From NCBI RefSeq assembly GCF_018860365.1, contig NZ_JAHKPO010000024.1, positions 372,001-436,000 of the forward strand: a DNA stretch of 64,000 bases, given 5' to 3'. Source of the DNA: Arenibacter algicola (GTDB lineage: Bacteria > Bacteroidota > Bacteroidia > Flavobacteriales > Flavobacteriaceae). Below the pieces are notes generated by a model. That model did not search any database, was not told the DNA's origin, and was given only the letters and a program-made list of their open reading frames with translations. Shown here piece after piece: positions 61,805 through 64,000 of the stretch. The translations under genes were made by a program, and so were the position numbers. Position 1 is the stretch's first letter. Every line of letters begins with the position of its first letter.

Positions 61805-63583
61805 GTGAATATTAAAAAATACATATCGTTATTTTCATTGTTGTTCCTCGGCATATTCTCGTATGCCCAGAACAATGAAACCGTTACCTTCGAGATGAAT
61901 CTCAGCAAGGATGTATTGGGCATTAACGAACGTCTAAGGGTAGACTTTACCATGAACAGGGATGGGGATAATTTTGTTCCTCCGGATTTTGAAGGTTTCA
62001 GGGTACTTATGGGTCCATCGCAATCCATTAGCTCCTCTTGGGTGAACGGGGTTAGAAGCTTTTCCAAAACCTACACCTATACCCTAGCGCCTACGGCAAG
62101 GGGGAAATTTACCATTAAGCAGGCCACCATTGTCATCAAGGGTGAAACCTATAAATCGCTCCCAAAAGAAGTAGAGGTTACCGCTGCAGTAGAAAGACCG
62201 GACGGGGAAAAAACGGTCGATGATGTTGCCGATGAAAGTTTACATCTGGTTGCCGAAATATCCAAAACCAGCCCATATCTGAATGAAGCCGTAACCGTAG
62301 TTTATAAACTTTACGCAAGTCCTTCTATAGACGTAACCAATTTTAGGGCGCTGGACAACCCTAAATATAACAATTTCTGGAGCCAGGATATTCCAGTTAC
62401 CAAATACGATGTACAGAATACTACCTATGATGGCAAGTCATATAGATCCGTAATCTTAAAAAGGGTAGTTTTATACCCGCAGAGAACGGGAGAATTGGAA
62501 ATTGAGCCACTTTCTCTGGATGTAAGTCTCCAGATTCCCACCAACAAACGGGATTTCTTTGGGGGAAGAATATTTGCCCAAACCAACAAGACCGTATCCG
62601 CTGGCAATAGGACCATTAATGTAAAACCTTTGCCTACAGAAGGCAAACCGGCAGATTTTAGTGGTGCGGTAGGAGAATTCCAATTTTCGGTGACCACCAG
62701 TAAGACCCATCTTAATGCATCAGAGTCCCTACAGGCCAAAGTTGCCATAAATGGTAAGGGTAATTTAAAACTTTTTGAAATTCCAAGTTTAAATCTCCCA
62801 AGTTCCTTGGAAGTATACGATCCGGAGTTCAATGAAAGTGTTCGTACTACCCTCTCTGGTATGGAAGGAAATGTAAGCAATAGCTACACGGTAGTGCCTA
62901 CATTTAAAGGCAAGTATCCCATTCCCAGTATAGCTTTTAGCTTTTTTAACCCAAAGACCGAAAAATATCAAACCTTGAGTTCCGGGGAAATCATGATCAA
63001 TGTACTGGAAGGCCCCACAAGCGGAGCCGTAGACAACACTGGTCTTAGTTCCAATAATAAACAAAGGGTTGTGGCTACAGGGGATCAATTTGTTTTCAAT
63101 AAAATAAAGCCAAACCTAACAGCCATCAATAATAATTACTTTTTTGGGTCTACCAGCTTCTTTCTTTGGTGGCTACTTCCGGTTTTATTAATTCCTCTGG
63201 CCATCCTCTTTGGCAAAAAAAGAGAGGCCATTGCCAGTGACGTAGAAGGAAACAAAATTAAACGTGCCAATAAATTGGCAAGGAAATACCTATCCGCAGC
63301 CAAAAAAGCACTAGGCTCCAAGGAGTCATTTTACGTAGCTTTGGAAAAGGCATTGCACAATTATTTGAAGGCCAAACTTAAAATAGAGACATCAGAATTC
63401 AGCAAGGATAAAATAGCCTCTTTATTAAGTGAAAAAAATGTAGATGAAGCCACTCGGGAGGGCTTTGTGGGATTACTGAAAAATTGTGAAATGGCAAGAT
63501 ATAGCCCTTTTTCTGATGTTCAGATGCAACAGGATTACAATAAAGCGAGTGAGGTTATTTCACAACTGGATAAACAAATTTAA
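61805..63583 (+). CDS. batD: BatD, large periplasmic membrane protein
   Basis: A 592-residue protein with GTG start, 5 nt after batC. It has a signal peptide (ISLFSLLFLGIFSYAQ), three beta-sandwich domains (ETVTFEMNLSKDVLGINERLRV; ISKTSPYLNEAVTVVYKLY; FQFSVTTSKTHLNASESLQAKV), a transmembrane helix near 455-475, and a helical cytoplasmic tail. This is the BatD (DUF4381-like) profile. It shares its N-terminal domain type with the product at 57185. Confidence 0.9.
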   Translation: MNIKKYISLFSLLFLGIFSYAQNNETVTFEMNLSKDVLGINERLRVDFTMNRDGDNFVPPDFEGFRVLMGPSQSISSSWVNGVRSFSKTYTYTLAPTARGKFTIKQATIVIKGETYKSLPKEVEVTAAVERPDGEKTVDDVADESLHLVAEISKTSPYLNEAVTVVYKLYASPSIDVTNFRALDNPKYNNFWSQDIPVTKYDVQNTTYDGKSYRSVILKRVVLYPQRTGELEIEPLSLDVSLQIPTNKRDFFGGRIFAQTNKTVSAGNRTINVKPLPTEGKPADFSGAVGEFQFSVTTSKTHLNASESLQAKVAINGKGNLKLFEIPSLNLPSSLEVYDPEFNESVRTTLSGMEGNVSNSYTVVPTFKGKYPIPSIAFSFFNPKTEKYQTLSSGEIMINVLEGPTSGAVDNTGLSSNNKQRVVATGDQFVFNKIKPNLTAINNNYFFGSTSFFLWWLLPVLLIPLAILFGKKREAIASDVEGNKIKRANKLARKYLSAAKKALGSKESFYVALEKALHNYLKAKLKIETSEFSKDKIASLLSEKNVDEATREGFVGLLKNCEMARYSPFSDVQMQQDYNKASEVISQLDKQI

Positions 63584-63586
63584 GCA

Positions 63587-64000
63587 ATGGTACGTGTATT
63601 AACTATTTTAGCATATTTGGTATGTACCTTGGGATTTTCCCAAAACGAACAACTATTTGACGAAGCTACGGCATTGTACAACCAAGGGGAGTATACAAAA
63701 GCTGCGGACAATTATTTAAAGATATTATCGAATGGGGAGCATTCGGCCGAACTCTATTTCAATCTTGGGAATACCTATTATAAACTTAACAAAATTGCCC
63801 CTAGTATATATTACTACGAAAAGGCATTATTGCTAAAACCAAATGATCAGGACGTTAAGAACAACCTGGCCTATGCCCAAAATATGACTTTGGATGCCAT
63901 TGAACCCCTACCTCAGACCACTATTTCCAAAATGTACAACAGACTTACCGCATATCTCTCATTTGACCAATGGGCCTATGTTGCAGTTGGCTTTATGATG
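63587..64000 (+). CDS. batE: TPR protein BatE (cut by window edge)
   Basis: 138 codons are visible from ATG 63587, open to the right edge. A signal peptide (MVRVLTILAYLVCTLGFSQ) leads into TPR repeats (EATALYNQGEYTKAADNYLK; ELYFNLGNTYYKLNKIAPS; IYYYEKALLLKPNDQDVKNN). A membrane segment starts near the edge. It is the standard last gene of the Bat operon. Confidence 0.87.
   Translation, partial: MVRVLTILAYLVCTLGFSQNEQLFDEATALYNQGEYTKAADNYLKILSNGEHSAELYFNLGNTYYKLNKIAPSIYYYEKALLLKPNDQDVKNNLAYAQNMTLDAIEPLPQTTISKMYNRLTAYLSFDQWAYVAVGFMM

Overview
The window looks like a chromosomal segment of a marine-type member of the Flavobacteriaceae (Bacteroidetes). The signs are a SusC/SusD pair, TonB-dependent receptors, many lipoproteins with N-terminal Cys lipoboxes, low G+C, almost no Shine-Dalgarno sites, promoter boxes of the Bacteroidetes -7 type (TAnnTTTG), the full Bat aerotolerance operon, and best family matches (from memory) to flavobacterial proteins. 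No tRNA, rRNA, CRISPR, insertion sequence, integrase or phage gene was found. Everything here reads as stable chromosome.

Layout. 0-12.5 kb is mostly housekeeping: ileS (cut by the left edge), a DUF4382 lipoprotein, a LEA-like helical lipoprotein, a haem-type TonB receptor behind recO, gdhA, a cystathionine gamma-synthase-type PLP enzyme, a DUF3298 lipoprotein, DinB, an ArsC-like protein coupled to an EamA transporter, and a thioesterase facing a nitronate monooxygenase across a 46-bp perfect palindrome.

12.9-23.5 kb is the most distinctive block, a compact sugar/glycoside utilisation locus. SusC and SusD are on the plus strand. Facing them are a LacI-family regulator and a four-gene operon: a double DUF1080 protein, a Tat-exported Gfo/Idh/MocA oxidoreductase, a PmoA-like (DUF6807) lipoprotein and a single-domain DUF1080 protein. 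A 24-bp perfect palindrome (core TTAACGTTAA) sits on the operon's promoter, and a related double palindrome sits in front of susC, so the two halves look like one LacI regulon. The family content suggests oxidation of a glycoside to its 3-keto form outside the cytoplasm, followed by cleavage by DUF1080 enzymes.

23.7-46.9 kb is mixed: YheT hydrolase, lipoprotein cytochrome c, SulP transporter, PhyH dioxygenase, a lipoprotein with an internal duplication, gpsA and glpD (convergent), pbpC, CvpA, and a thioester-containing alpha-2-macroglobulin. These are followed by a CAP protein, 3-hydroxyanthranilate dioxygenase, an ALDH7-type dehydrogenase and a membrane-anchored helix-hairpin-helix protein. 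The 628-bp gap at 45.4-46.0 kb holds several stem-loops and may encode a minus-strand RNA.

46.9-64 kb has acyl-ACP desaturase, a metallophosphoesterase, a B12-dependent ribonucleotide reductase, a PfkB kinase, an AlbA_2-domain protein coupled to an SDR, and then the Bat operon (moxR, DUF58, a BatD-like fusion, batA, batB, batC, batD, batE), the last gene cut by the right edge.

All functional names rest on reading motifs in the translations and on recall of protein families; no database search was run. Start codons were moved downstream of the longest reading frame where a signal peptide, a neighbour's stop codon or a promoter box argued for it.
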